Made by a program: the position numbers and the translations under genes. Under the pieces are notes generated by a model. That model searched no databases. It was not told the DNA's origin and saw only the letters and a program-made list of their open reading frames with translations. Positions 7,834-17,494 of a DNA stretch of 64,000 nt are shown one piece after another. This DNA comes from Magnetospira sp. QH-2 (GTDB taxonomy: Bacteria > Pseudomonadota > Alphaproteobacteria > Rhodospirillales > Magnetospiraceae), in contig NZ_FO538765.1 in NCBI RefSeq assembly GCF_000968135.1, forward strand, positions 1,813,819 to 1,877,818. Reading direction: 5' to 3'. Numbering within the stretch: position 1 is the stretch's first letter; the number at the start of each line of letters is the position of its first letter.

Positions 7834-9933
7834 CTATGATTCCTGCCCGCCGCTGAGAACCCCTCCGGTCTCCAAACCCTCTTTGAGAGGCGCCAGATAG
7901 GTTTCGTAAATCCGCCATTTTTCCAGCGAAGTCCGATAAACTGGTTGTCGGACCTGCCATTTGCTCGAAGTCTTTACGGCCCGGTCGGATTCGAAAAACC
8001 GGAGACAGCCGTCGTCCCAGGGTAGTCCACAGAAATCGATGAGATCCCGGGTGGACGCCTCCTGCCGGTCGATAAGATCCTCGTAGGCGACCGTGTGAAT
8101 GCGCGCGGGCAGGACAGCCTTCCAGAACGACATGAGATCATCCTGAAACCGGTATTGATGCGCCAGGTTCGATTGGTCGTTGGCGTAAGGATGACCCCGC
8201 GGAAAGTTCTGGCTGAGGATCGAAAAACAGGTCGCCATGGGATCGCGCACACAGTGAATTATATGGGCTCGGGGAAACAGCAGAGAGATCAGCCCGAGAT
8301 ACATGAAGTTGCCTGGAAGTTTGTCGGTGATCCGTGCCTTTTCTCCGCCGCACCGTCTCAACCGAGCCAGGTACCAGTCCGCCAGATCGGCAAGGTCTCT
8401 CTGGTTCGCTTCAATGAATCGGACCGAGTAGGGATTGTCGGACCGCTCTGTTCCTTGAAACAATTGGGCTGCCGCGGGGATAAGAGTGAGCTCCCCGGCA
8501 CCGAGCACCTCGGGATGGCTGGAAAGGATTTGTTCCACCAAGGTCGTGCCGGAACGTGGCATGCCGACGATGAAGACCGGCTGATCGCTGTTGCTGCCGC
8601 CGTCCGCCAGATTGGCGGGGATGCCGCTGGAGAAGGTGTCCCGGATCGCCTTCGCCACCTGATCCATGGCCTCCCGGTCGTAGGGAACCTCCTGGCTCGC
8701 CGCCCAGGTTTTCGATTGCTCCAGATAAGGAAAGGCCCGATCAGGATCGTTTTCCCGATCATGGTACCGAAACAGCGTCATGGCGGTGGCGGAAAGCAGC
8801 GACGGCGAACCCTCTTCGCGCTTGAGACATTGCTCCAAGGCGGACAGGTCGGCGCCAGATAGAGGGCGGCTCGCCTCGACGTTCAGCATGTTCAAAGCGT
8901 CGACTTTCGAGAATCCCTGGTGTTCATGGGTTGCGCAAACGGCTGCCGCTTCGTCGAAGCGGCCCAAATCTACCAGGATTGTCGAGAGGTCCGCCACCAG
9001 GCGCTCATCGTATCCAGTGCGTTCCAAACCCTTTCGGCAAACCTCGGCAGCCTCGTCGGCGCGCCCGCTGTTGAGCAGGAATCGGGCCCGGTTATAGATG
9101 GCCTCCTTGATCAAGGGGCCCCCCGGTCGCCTGTCGACGGTATGCTCGAAGGCGGCGCGGAGTGCCTGGTCCGCTTCGTCCCATCGGGCGTCTTTCTCCA
9201 GGGCCACTCCGAGGGCATTCATGGCCCCTACGTCGCCGGGCGCCGCGTCGAGTGCTGCTCTTGACGACGCAATGGCATTATCCAATAGCCGCCGCATCTT
9301 CTCCAGGTTGTCTGCTTCCTCCGCCTCCATGGTCCCAACCAAGCCCAGGCCGACCAAGGCTCGGACATTGTTCGGTTGCAGGCTCAGCGCCTTCTCGAAG
9401 CAGTGGCGCGCACGAGACGAATCTTCGATCTCGAGGTAAAGGTTGCCCAGATTGACTTGCATCATGGCGTTTTTCGGGTCCAGTTGGGCGGCCCGGCGCA
9501 TGTGGCGCTCCGCCTTCTCGCGATCATCCGAGGACCGAAGGGCCAGGGCGAGGTTCAAGTGGATTGCCGATTCCTTGGGCTTCTTTTTCAACGCCTTTTC
9601 GAACCGCTCCGCAGCGTCCCTGTGGCGGTTCAGGGCCAACAGGACCAGTCCGAGATTGTAATGAATGTCCGGGTTTCCCGGCGCCAGCTTGGAGGCGCGC
9701 TCCAGAACTTCCCGGGCTTCTTTCTGTCGCCCGCTCATGGCGAGAGCAACCCCGAGGTTGAGGTGGCTTTCTGCGTGGGCCGGCTCGGCGCGGGCTGCCT
9801 GCCCGAAAGCCGCCACGGCGGCAGCGGCGTTCCCCTGTCTTAGGGCCATCACGCCGGATCGGAAATGGGCGGCGGCGGGCCCTTCCTTCCCACCACTCCT
9901 TGTTTTGGGCCGATTCTGTTTTCTTTTACTCAA
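7834..9933 (-). CDS. TPR-repeat sulfotransferase
   Basis: A 699-residue fusion. Residues about 20-420 are tandem tetratricopeptide repeats (for example HLNLGVALAMSGRQKEAREV, HYNLGLVLLALNRHRDAAE). Residues about 465-690 are a PAPS-dependent sulfotransferase with the 5'-phosphosulfate-binding loop VGMPRSGTTLVEQ and the later CVRDPMATCFS block that contacts the 3'-phosphate. No signal peptide is seen. TPR-sulfotransferase fusions are common in marine alphaproteobacteria and usually modify proteins or glycans; the acceptor is unknown. It is a single gene with no obvious operon partner. Confidence 0.88.
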   Translation of the reverse strand: MSKRKQNRPKTRSGGKEGPAAAHFRSGVMALRQGNAAAAVAAFGQAARAEPAHAESHLNLGVALAMSGRQKEAREVLERASKLAPGNPDIHYNLGLVLLALNRHRDAAERFEKALKKKPKESAIHLNLALALRSSDDREKAERHMRRAAQLDPKNAMMQVNLGNLYLEIEDSSRARHCFEKALSLQPNNVRALVGLGLVGTMEAEEADNLEKMRRLLDNAIASSRAALDAAPGDVGAMNALGVALEKDARWDEADQALRAAFEHTVDRRPGGPLIKEAIYNRARFLLNSGRADEAAEVCRKGLERTGYDERLVADLSTILVDLGRFDEAAAVCATHEHQGFSKVDALNMLNVEASRPLSGADLSALEQCLKREEGSPSLLSATAMTLFRYHDRENDPDRAFPYLEQSKTWAASQEVPYDREAMDQVAKAIRDTFSSGIPANLADGGSNSDQPVFIVGMPRSGTTLVEQILSSHPEVLGAGELTLIPAAAQLFQGTERSDNPYSVRFIEANQRDLADLADWYLARLRRCGGEKARITDKLPGNFMYLGLISLLFPRAHIIHCVRDPMATCFSILSQNFPRGHPYANDQSNLAHQYRFQDDLMSFWKAVLPARIHTVAYEDLIDRQEASTRDLIDFCGLPWDDGCLRFFESDRAVKTSSKWQVRQPVYRTSLEKWRIYETYLAPLKEGLETGGVLSGGQES

Positions 9934-10060
9934 ATTCTATCCTCTTGCGGTGATTGAGCCGCCAGGCAGCATGATTCCCCAGGTCAACTTACCATGCAAG
10001 ATCTGGTCGTCGGCCTTCTTTGTCAAAAGGGCCTTTCGGATCAATCCATTCACAAAAACG

Positions 10061-10090
10061 AAAAAAAAGCGCGGACCCGAGGGCCCGCGC
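10061..10090 (-). terminator. Rho-independent terminator after nrdJ
   Basis: On the minus strand GCGCGG and CCGCGC form the base of a strong hairpin, extended by inner CC/GG pairs, and a run of eight T follows. It lies about 50 bases past the nrdJ stop codon. Confidence 0.85.
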
Positions 10091-10138
10091 TTCAAGTATG
10101 CAGGGGGAGGATGTCTTTCTCCCCTGCTTGGAAATTCG

Positions 10139-13100
10139 TTAGGAGCAGCCCGAGGTGGAGCCGCAGGTCATGCACTTGAGGCAGGTCCCGTTGCGCACCA
10201 GGGTGAAGTTGCCGCAATTCTCGCAGGCATCCCCTTCGTACCCCTTCATGCGGGCCTCGCGGACCCGGTCCAAATTGGCGCCGCCGTCGATGGAGGTGCT
10301 GGCCATGGCGTAGCTTTCACCGCCACTGCCGCCTGCGACCGCCATGCCGCCGACACTGGCCGCCATTTCGACGGATTGGGCCTCGGCCATCACTTCGGTC
10401 TGCTTGTCCTGCTTGGACCCGTTGACCACGAAGAAGTTCTTGCGCACGTAGCCCGTGCTGGCCAGCAGCGCCACCTGCTTCATGGGATCCGCCGTCGGCG
10501 CCCGGCGTTCTTCTTCCTCGGGCAGGGTGCCCTCGACCTGATCGCCACGGCCCAGGGTATCAGGCAGCAGGTCGGCCATTTCCACATGGGCCAGATCCTC
10601 GCGACCCAGATAGGCGATGGCCAATTCCCGGAACATATAGTCGAGCAGGGAGGTGGACATCTTGATGGCGTCATTGCCCTGCACGATGCCCGAGGGCTCG
10701 AAGCGGGTGAAGGTGAAGGCCTCGACAAATTCCTCCAGCGGCACCCCGTATTGCAAGCCGATGGAGATGGCGATGGCGAAGTTATTCATCATACTACGGA
10801 AAGCGGCGCCTTCCTTGTGCATGTCGACGAAGATTTCACCGATGGTGCCGTCCTCATATTCGCCGGTACGCAGATAGACCTTATGTCCGCCGACAATGGC
10901 TTTCTGGGTATAGCCCTTGCGCCGCGAGGGCAGGGGGCGGCGGGTGGCGACGGAGCGCTCGATGATCTTCTCGACCACCCGTTCCACCTGCTCGACCGGT
11001 GACGGCTGGGCAACGGCTTCCTCCTCCATTTCCAGGTCGTCTTCCAGCACGCTGGCTTGCAGCGGCTGCGACAGCTTGGAGCCGTCCCGGTACAAGGCAT
11101 TGGCTTTCAGTCCCAGGCGCCAGGACAGCATGTAGGCTTCCATGCAGTCTTCGACCGTGGCGTCATTGGCCATGTTGATGGTCTTGGAAATGGCGCCGGA
11201 AATGAAAGGCTGGGCCGCCGCCATCATGCGGATATGGCTATCAACGGACAGCATCCGGGTCCCCGTTCGGCCACAGACATTGGCGCAGTCGAATATCGAC
11301 AGATGTTCATCCTTCAGATGAGGAGCGCCTTCCAAGGTCATGGCACCACACACATAGGTGTTGGCCAATTCAATCTGTTCCTTGGTAAAGCCGATATGTT
11401 CGAGCATGCTGAAGGAGGGCTCGTCCAGCATCTCCGGGGCAATGCCCAGGTTCTCGACGCAGAACTCTTGGCCAAAGGTGTACTTGTTGAACACGAACTT
11501 GATGTCGAACGCATCCTTCAGCGAGCTTTCAAGTGATTCCAACGCCTCGGCTGTGAAGCCTTTTTCACGCAGAGCCGCATGGCCGATGGCCGGGGATCCC
11601 TTGATGGTGCCGTGACCCACCGCGTAGCGGATGATGTCATCAATCTCCTGGGGCTCGTATTTCAGATGCTCTAGAGCCTGCGGCACCAGCCGATTGATGA
11701 TTCGGAAGTATCCGCCACCGGCCAGCTTCTTGAATTTCACCAGGGCGAAATCGGGCTCGATGCCGGTGGTATCGCAATCCATGACCAAGCCGATGGTGCC
11801 GGTGGGGGCAATCACCGAGACTTGCGCATTGCGGAAGCCATGACGCTCGCCCAGTTGAGCCGCGTCGTCCCAGGCCCGCTTGGCCGATTCCACCAACAGC
11901 GGATCGGGGCAGTTGCGGGCGTCCATCGGGACCGGCGTCACGGAAAGATCTTCGTATCCTTCCGGTTCACCATAGGCGGCGCGGCGGTGATTGCGAATCA
12001 CCTTCATCATCGCCTTGCTGTTTTCCTCATAGCCCGGGAAGGCGCCCATTTCGGCGGCCATCTCGGCGGAGGTAGCATAAGAGACGCCGGTCATCAGGGC
12101 TGTGATGGCGCCGCACAGGGCGCGGCCCTCGATGGAGTCATAGGACAGCCCAGAGGACATAAGCAGGCCTCCAATGTTGGCGTAACCCAAGCCCAGGGTG
12201 CGGAAATCATAGGAACGCTTGGCGATGTCGGCGGCCGGGAACTGGGCCATCAGCACCGAAATTTCCAGGGTCACAGTCCAAAGACGCGAGGCATGCTCGA
12301 ACGAGGCGGTATTGAAGTCGCCGTTCTCGTTGCGGAAGGCCATCAGGTTCAGGGACGCCAAATTGCAGGCGGTGTTGTCCAGGAACATGTACTCAGAGCA
12401 GGGGTTGGACGCATTGATCCGCCCCGATTCCGGGCAGGTGTGCCAGTCGTTGATGGTGGTATCGAACTGTAGTCCCGGGTCGGCGCAGGCCCAGGCGGCT
12501 TCACCGATCTGTTCCCACAGGTCGCGGGCGCGGACCGTGTCGGCCACTTCGCCGTCGATGCGGCGGATCAACTCCCACTCGCCATCTTCCATGACCTTGT
12601 GCAAAAAGGCGTTGGTGACGCGAACGGAATTGTTGGAATTCTGACCCGAGACGGTGGCGTAGGCTTCGGAATCCCAGTCCGTATCCATGATCGGGAAATG
12701 GATTTCGGAGAAGCCCTGCTTGGCGAACTGGATGGTGCGCTGAATGTAGTTTTCGGGAATCTGAGCCTTGCGGGCACCGATGACGGCCTTTTTCAGCAAC
12801 TTGTTGCGACGCGCATTGTGACGGTCGCCATCACAGCAGCACATGTCTTCTTCGTCGGCGGCACAGGCCTGAAGGATATTGTTCAGGTGCTCGTTGGCCA
12901 GCCGAGACCCGGCAACCAGGGCGGCGACCTTTTGCTCTTCGCGCACTTTCCAGCTGATGAAGTTCTCGATGTCAGGATGGTCCACATCAACGATAACCAT
13001 TTTGGCCGCCCGACGAGTGGTGCCGCCAGACTTGATCGCTCCGGCTGCCCGGTCCCCGATCTTCAAGAAGCTCATTAGGCCGGAAGATTTGCCGCCGCCG

Positions 13101-13837
13101 GAGAGGGGCTCTCTCTCGCCGCGCAGGTGAGAGAAATTGGTGCCCGTGCCAGAGCCATACTTAAACAGACGCGCCTCGCGGACCCAAAGGTCCATGATGC
13201 CGCCTTCGTTGACCAGGTCATCCTCGATGGATTGAATAAAGCAGGCGTGGGGCTGCGGATGCTCGTAGGCCGATTTGGATTTGACCAGCTTGCCTGTGGT
13301 GAAATCCACATAGGAATGCCCCTGGGCCGGACCATCAATGCCATAGGCCCAATGCAAGCCGGTGTTGAACCATTGCGGCGAATTGGGCGCACCCACTTGG
13401 GCGCAAAGCATATGACGCATTTCATCGAAATAGGTGCGGGCGTCGGCTTCGGAATCGAAGTATCCGCCTTTCCAGCCCCAATAGGTCCAAGTCCCGGCCA
13501 TGCGGTCGAATACCTGCTTGGCACTGGTTTCGCCGGAGGTTCTCTGGGACTCTGGGAACTTGGCCAGCGCCTTGTCGTCGGGGACGGAACGCCACAGCCA
13601 GGAGGGGACGTCATTTTCCTCAACCTGCTTCAGGGCGGCGGGAATACCGGCTTTGCGAAAGTATTTCTGAGCCAGTACATCACAGGCGACTTGCGACCAC
13701 TGTGACGGAACCTCTATTTCCTCGGCATGGAACACGACAGTCCCATCCGGATTCTTAATTTCACTTGAAGTAGTCCTAAATTCAAAAGAGTCGTAAGGCG
13801 ACTCGTCGACCGTCGTGAAGTGACGCGTAATGCGCAT
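10139..13837 (-). CDS. nrdJ: Vitamin B12-dependent (class II) ribonucleoside-diphosphate reductase
   Basis: A 1232-residue adenosylcobalamin-dependent reductase that makes deoxynucleotides with or without oxygen. The large size, the [21 protein letters not shown] block, the [24 protein letters not shown] block, and the C-terminal cysteine-rich tail (CENCGNF ... [14 protein letters not shown]) are typical of the long alphaproteobacterial NrdJ type. It is a single gene with its own terminator. The upstream region carries NrdR-like boxes and a terminator-like leader hairpin, so expression is probably set by NrdR. I saw no cobalamin riboswitch. Confidence 0.96.
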   Translation of the reverse strand: MRITRHFTTVDESPYDSFEFRTTSSEIKNPDGTVVFHAEEIEVPSQWSQVACDVLAQKYFRKAGIPAALKQVEENDVPSWLWRSVPDDKALAKFPESQRTSGETSAKQVFDRMAGTWTYWGWKGGYFDSEADARTYFDEMRHMLCAQVGAPNSPQWFNTGLHWAYGIDGPAQGHSYVDFTTGKLVKSKSAYEHPQPHACFIQSIEDDLVNEGGIMDLWVREARLFKYGSGTGTNFSHLRGEREPLSGGGKSSGLMSFLKIGDRAAGAIKSGGTTRRAAKMVIVDVDHPDIENFISWKVREEQKVAALVAGSRLANEHLNNILQACAADEEDMCCCDGDRHNARRNKLLKKAVIGARKAQIPENYIQRTIQFAKQGFSEIHFPIMDTDWDSEAYATVSGQNSNNSVRVTNAFLHKVMEDGEWELIRRIDGEVADTVRARDLWEQIGEAAWACADPGLQFDTTINDWHTCPESGRINASNPCSEYMFLDNTACNLASLNLMAFRNENGDFNTASFEHASRLWTVTLEISVLMAQFPAADIAKRSYDFRTLGLGYANIGGLLMSSGLSYDSIEGRALCGAITALMTGVSYATSAEMAAEMGAFPGYEENSKAMMKVIRNHRRAAYGEPEGYEDLSVTPVPMDARNCPDPLLVESAKRAWDDAAQLGERHGFRNAQVSVIAPTGTIGLVMDCDTTGIEPDFALVKFKKLAGGGYFRIINRLVPQALEHLKYEPQEIDDIIRYAVGHGTIKGSPAIGHAALREKGFTAEALESLESSLKDAFDIKFVFNKYTFGQEFCVENLGIAPEMLDEPSFSMLEHIGFTKEQIELANTYVCGAMTLEGAPHLKDEHLSIFDCANVCGRTGTRMLSVDSHIRMMAAAQPFISGAISKTINMANDATVEDCMEAYMLSWRLGLKANALYRDGSKLSQPLQASVLEDDLEMEEEAVAQPSPVEQVERVVEKIIERSVATRRPLPSRRKGYTQKAIVGGHKVYLRTGEYEDGTIGEIFVDMHKEGAAFRSMMNNFAIAISIGLQYGVPLEEFVEAFTFTRFEPSGIVQGNDAIKMSTSLLDYMFRELAIAYLGREDLAHVEMADLLPDTLGRGDQVEGTLPEEEERRAPTADPMKQVALLASTGYVRKNFFVVNGSKQDKQTEVMAEAQSVEMAASVGGMAVAGGSGGESYAMASTSIDGGANLDRVREARMKGYEGDACENCGNFTLVRNGTCLKCMTCGSTSGCS

Positions 13838-13920
13838 GACATCCCCGCTTTGTAGGTTCGTTCATCCCAAGCAACCTGAAACGCTTCCTGACCCGACTTT
13901 CCCCCGGTCCCGCGTTCCAA

Positions 13921-13943
13921 AAGGCCCTGAATTGTCGGGCCTT
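13921..13943 (-). promoter_or_regulatory. Terminator-like hairpin in the nrdJ leader
   Basis: On the minus strand AAGGCCC, a nine-base loop and GGGCCTT form a perfect seven-pair stem followed by two more T. It lies about 80 bases before the nrdJ start and downstream of the putative NrdR boxes. It could be an attenuator or just a leader stem. Confidence 0.4.
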
Positions 13944-13956
13944 CGGTCGAAGCGTG

Positions 13957-13972
13957 CCCCCATATGATGTGT
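13957..13972 (-). promoter_or_regulatory. Weak second NrdR-like box
   Basis: CCCCCATATGATGTGT matches about 11 of 16 positions of the NrdR consensus (acaCwAtATaTwGtgt). NrdR sites usually come in pairs, which is the only reason to list this one. Its centre is 97 bases from the better box. Confidence 0.3.
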
Positions 13973-14053
13973 TCGGCTCCGTTCGACGGGGCAAAATGTA
14001 GCGGAGCCGAAAGCTCGCCGCAACAAGATTTTGGGGGATGTGGCGCATCAATC

Positions 14054-14069
14054 ACACAATATAATGTGT
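14054..14069 (-). promoter_or_regulatory. NrdR box upstream of nrdJ
   Basis: ACACAATATAATGTGT is a near-palindrome that matches 15 of 16 positions of the NrdR consensus. NrdR is the ATP/dATP-sensing repressor of ribonucleotide reductase genes. The site is about 217 bases upstream of the nrdJ start, which implies a long leader. Confidence 0.65.
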
Positions 14070-14736
14070 TTTATTGGTCGATTATCACTTGATTCATACT
14101 TTAGGGTCCGTCCGCGACTCGCCTTTGCTTGTAATGGGGACCGAGTCGGGCCCCTGAAAATCAAACTTTTGGTCCAGTTTCGACGCACTCCTGATTCAAA
14201 AGGGGCAGGTGCGTTGGTCGAAATTTTTTTTCACCGTGGATATTTCGAGCTCGGAATGGGAGGAGGCTTGTTTTGAACGAGTCGAGCATAACTCAACTAT
14301 ATATTCGAAAGTCATAATATTCACGGAAAGGCGTGAGGCCGGCAGAGATTCTCTACTTGATGGCGATTCTCATTCAAAAAACATGATGAGCGGCGGCTCA
14401 TCTGGGCTTGAGAAGCGTTATTCATGCCCCTCAAGCGAAAAAGCCCGGCAAGATTTGATCTATGTCAAAAGGCCTTTGGGCCCCTCCCAGTAGCTTTAAC
14501 ACACTGCCCGAAGCAGAAGAATCCGCAAATAAGCGGAGCAGGGATTTGCCGCCAAAGGTGTGTATTTGTAGGAATACGGCGGTGTTCCCAATAGTCGGGC
14601 GGGGGGTAGGCGATGGTTAGGACGATTTCCGATTCTGTCCGCTTCGGCGAGGCACGGATCATAGGAATCCTCTTTCAATTCGGCTCTTCTCCGTCCTCGG
14701 ATTGAACTAAACGCCACCAACCGGATGGGGGGTTTA
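14070..14736. other. Gene-free intergenic region between nrdJ and the HAO-like operon
   Basis: About 670 bases between divergent genes. The reading frames here lack plausible start sites and protein-like composition. It must contain the promoter of the cytochrome operon. The one site I can point to is the FNR-like dyad at 14455-14468. Confidence 0.5.
14455..14468 (+). promoter_or_regulatory. FNR/ANR-type dyad upstream of the HAO-like cytochrome operon
   Basis: TTGATCTATGTCAA matches nine of the ten specified bases of the FNR consensus TTGAT-N4-ATCAA. It lies 268 bases before the chosen start of the octaheme cytochrome gene. It would suggest oxygen- or NO-responsive control of the operon. Confidence 0.4.
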
Positions 14737-16242
14737 ATGTTAAACAAGTTTCTAAGGACCGGACTTATGGTCGTCGGCTTGGCCGTCGCTTTTGGATTCG
14801 GTATCGCGACTGACGCGGAGGCCGCACGGCCTTCGGGTGAGATCGGCAAGGACTGGGGCAATCCCAAGGGCCTGATTTGCGTGGATTGCCATCGCAAGGA
14901 AAGCCCCGGCTTGGTCCAGCAGTGGAATGACAGCCAACATGGCCAGTCGGGCGTTAATTGCCTGGACTGCCACCAGGCCAAAAAGGGCGAGCCCGATGCC
15001 TTCATGCACGAGGATTTCCTGATCTCGGAAATCGTCACGCCGAAGGACTGCTCGCAGTGCCACAAGACCGAGGTCAATGAATTCCAGCGGTCGCACCATG
15101 CGTCTGCGGGTAAAATCCTGGCCTCTCTCGACAACCTGCTGGGTGAAGTGGTCGGTGGTCCGGCCGCGGTGAACGTCGGCTGCCGCCAGTGTCATGGTGG
15201 TGAAGTCGAGGTCTACACCTCCGGCAAGATGAAGGGTCACCCGACCCCGCAAACATGGCCGAACACGGGTATTGGCCGGTTGAATCCTGATGGCTCTCGC
15301 GGCGCCTGCACGGCCTGCCATGGTCGTCACGGCTTCTCCAAGGCCCAAGCTCGGACCCCGGACACCTGCGGTAAGTGCCACATCGGCCCTGACCATCCGC
15401 AGATCGAGGTCTACAACGAATCGAAGCATGGCATCATCTATCGTGCCAGCGTCGACAAGATGAATCTGGAATCCGACAAGTGGGTCGCCGGTGTCGACTA
15501 TGTTGCCGCCCCGACTTGTGCCACTTGTCATATGTCCGCCGCCCGTGGCTTGAGAAAGACCCACGATGTCGGCGAGCGTATTTCCTGGAACCTGCGGGCT
15601 CCGATTTCCAAGAAGATCAACCTGATCCGCTTGGACAACGGCCATCAGTACGATGTGGGTACCTCCGACTTGGCATCCTTGCCGAAGGTTGGTTCCAAGC
15701 CGGATCATCCCAAGGCTCATGGCGGCAAGGTCACCGAAGTCCTGACCTGGAAAGACCGTCGTGAAAACATGCAGGCCGTCTGCTTCTCCTGCCACGGTGG
15801 CAGCTTCGTCACCGGCTTCTACAAGCAGCTCGACGACTTGGTCGACCTGTACAACAACAAGTTCGCCAAGCCCATCGCGGCTATCATGGGCGAGCTGAAG
15901 GCGATGGGCCACATCACCAAGGCCCCGTTCGACGACAAGATCGAATGGACCTGGTGGGAAATCTGGCATCATGAAGGTCGTCGTGCGCGTCACGGTGCTT
16001 CCATGAGCGGTCCGGATTACGCCTGGTGGCACGGTATCTATGACGTCGCCAAGCACACCTACATGAAGTTCATTCCTGAACTGAAAGAGGCTGCTGGCGA
16101 AAAGGATGCCAAGATGCTGCTCGACAAGTACTTCCGTCCCATCCAAGGGCACGATTGGTACTTCAACGGCATGAGCGTCGAAGCCCTGGATAAGGTGCGC
16201 AAGGGTTACGAAGCCCGCTACGGCAAGGGTTCCTTGAAGTAG
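14737..16242 (+). CDS. Octaheme c-type cytochrome, hydroxylamine oxidoreductase (HAO) family
   Basis: A 501-residue secreted protein with a signal peptide ending near DAEAA and eight CxxCH haem sites, at Cys48, 75, 105, 149, 191, 211, 261 and 349. This count and the C-terminal helical part (IWHHEGRRARHGA, DYAWWHGIYDVAKHTY) fit the HAO/octaheme family. Members oxidise hydroxylamine or hydrazine or reduce nitrite, depending on whether a Tyr crosslinks haem 4; I cannot tell which applies here. All eight haems are CxxCH, unlike tetrathionate-reducing OTR, which has a CxxCK site. The start 14737 has GGGGGG upstream. It heads an operon with a TPR protein and FCSD subunits. Confidence 0.85.
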   Translation: MLNKFLRTGLMVVGLAVAFGFGIATDAEAARPSGEIGKDWGNPKGLICVDCHRKESPGLVQQWNDSQHGQSGVNCLDCHQAKKGEPDAFMHEDFLISEIVTPKDCSQCHKTEVNEFQRSHHASAGKILASLDNLLGEVVGGPAAVNVGCRQCHGGEVEVYTSGKMKGHPTPQTWPNTGIGRLNPDGSRGACTACHGRHGFSKAQARTPDTCGKCHIGPDHPQIEVYNESKHGIIYRASVDKMNLESDKWVAGVDYVAAPTCATCHMSAARGLRKTHDVGERISWNLRAPISKKINLIRLDNGHQYDVGTSDLASLPKVGSKPDHPKAHGGKVTEVLTWKDRRENMQAVCFSCHGGSFVTGFYKQLDDLVDLYNNKFAKPIAAIMGELKAMGHITKAPFDDKIEWTWWEIWHHEGRRARHGASMSGPDYAWWHGIYDVAKHTYMKFIPELKEAAGEKDAKMLLDKYFRPIQGHDWYFNGMSVEALDKVRKGYEARYGKGSLK

Positions 16243-16339
16243 TCGTACCTCCGGTTGGCCCGTTCCCGGTCGGCAGCAATGTCGGCCGGGGCGGGGTTCC
16301 GGTTTATATCGTAGATAAAGACCAGGGAGACTCCCGAAC

Positions 16340-16885
16340 ATGGGAAAACATCATTTCAGGCTTCGTCGTCTGGCCACGGCTGCTTTCGTCGGTTTCGCCG
16401 TCGTTACCATGGCCTTGACGGGCAAAGCCGCGACCGGAGATGCCGGCAAGCTTATTACCGAAGGTTTGACACACTGGGAGCAATCCCGTCCCGATCAAGC
16501 CGAGGCCAGCTTCAAGGCAGCCCTAAAGGAAGATCCGTCGTCGTTGGACGCGCATCTGAAACTCGGTGGATTCTATCTCGCCAAGGCGGACTATCAAGCG
16601 GCCGTCGGCCACTTTCAGTCGGCTATCGGGATCGATCCGACCAATAGCAAAGTCTTTGCCGTGCTCGGCATGACCTATCTCCATCAGGGGAAAACGCCGT
16701 TGGCCCAAGCCGCCGTCCAAGAAGCGTTGCGTATCGACCCGGAACTCAAAGCGGCCAAGGACCTGATGAAAATGGTGGAAGCCCGGTTGGAACGGGAAGC
16801 CAATCCCGCTCCCGAAGGTCTCCTGCATAGTAAGCCCAAGGATGCCGCCACACCTGACAAACCGGCTGCTGCCGGTAACAAGTGA
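16340..16885 (+). CDS. Secreted TPR protein
   Basis: A 181-residue protein with an N-terminal signal peptide (about residues 1-30) and three tetratricopeptide repeats around residues 35-135 (for example AHLKLGGFYLAKADYQAAVGHF). A low-complexity Pro/Lys/Ala tail follows. It lies between the octaheme cytochrome and the dihaem cytochrome of an FCSD pair, 11 bases before the latter. It probably acts as a periplasmic scaffold or maturation factor for these multihaem proteins; that role is inferred from position only. Confidence 0.75.
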   Translation: MGKHHFRLRRLATAAFVGFAVVTMALTGKAATGDAGKLITEGLTHWEQSRPDQAEASFKAALKEDPSSLDAHLKLGGFYLAKADYQAAVGHFQSAIGIDPTNSKVFAVLGMTYLHQGKTPLAQAAVQEALRIDPELKAAKDLMKMVEARLEREANPAPEGLLHSKPKDAATPDKPAAAGNK

Positions 16886-16896
16886 GAGGAAATGCC

Positions 16897-17484
16897 ATGA
16901 CCAGGACACTCGCCATTATGCTGGCCATCAGCGGCGCCGTGGCGCTGGCCGCGCCGGCAATGGCCAAGGGGCCCAGCGGGGCCATGCTGGCCAATACCTG
17001 CGCCGGTTGCCACGGTACCAACGGATCCAGCGTTGGTCCGGCCTCGCCGAATATCGCCGGTTTTACCGAAGATTATTTCATCGCGTCCATGAATGATTAC
17101 AAGAGCGGTGCCCGCTCTTCGACCATCATGGGCCGCATTGCCAAGGGTTATTCGGACGACCAGGTTGCCGCCATGGCGAAGTTTTTCGCCATGCAGCCTC
17201 TGGCGCCCAAGCCTCAGGAAACCAATGCCAAGCTGGCCAAGGAAGGCCTGCATCTGCACCTGATGTTCTGTGACACTTGTCATAAGGACAAGGGACGTAA
17301 GAACGGTCAGGGACCGCTGCTCACCGGGCAGATGATTCCGTACACCTTGTACTCGTTCGAAGACATGATGGACGATAAACGGCCCACGCCGACGAAGATG
17401 AAGCTGCAACTTCGTCACATGAAATCGCTGTTCGGCGATGAGGGCAGCAATGCCTTGGCCCATTATTACGGCAGCTTGAAATAG
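16897..17484 (+). CDS. fccA: Dihaem c-type cytochrome subunit of flavocytochrome c sulfide dehydrogenase
   Basis: A 195-residue periplasmic cytochrome with a signal peptide ending at AMA and two haem sites, CAGCH (35-39) and CDTCH (125-129), one per cytochrome c domain. Size, haem number and the following flavoprotein gene match the FccA dihaem subunit, which takes electrons from sulfide-reduced flavin. AGAGGA precedes the ATG at 16897. The gap to fccB is 10 bases. Confidence 0.85.
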   Translation: MTRTLAIMLAISGAVALAAPAMAKGPSGAMLANTCAGCHGTNGSSVGPASPNIAGFTEDYFIASMNDYKSGARSSTIMGRIAKGYSDDQVAAMAKFFAMQPLAPKPQETNAKLAKEGLHLHLMFCDTCHKDKGRKNGQGPLLTGQMIPYTLYSFEDMMDDKRPTPTKMKLQLRHMKSLFGDEGSNALAHYYGSLK

Positions 17485-17494
17485 GGAGGGGGCC

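Noticed and set aside
13838-14050. Cobalamin riboswitch upstream of nrdJ
   Set aside because: A GTCAGGAAGC stretch recalls the B12 box, but the other conserved blocks of the riboswitch are absent in order and spacing.
14752-16341. A 529-codon open frame antisense to the octaheme cytochrome
   Set aside because: It is the shadow of a gene with eight CxxCH motifs and a signal peptide; its own translation has no recognisable domain.
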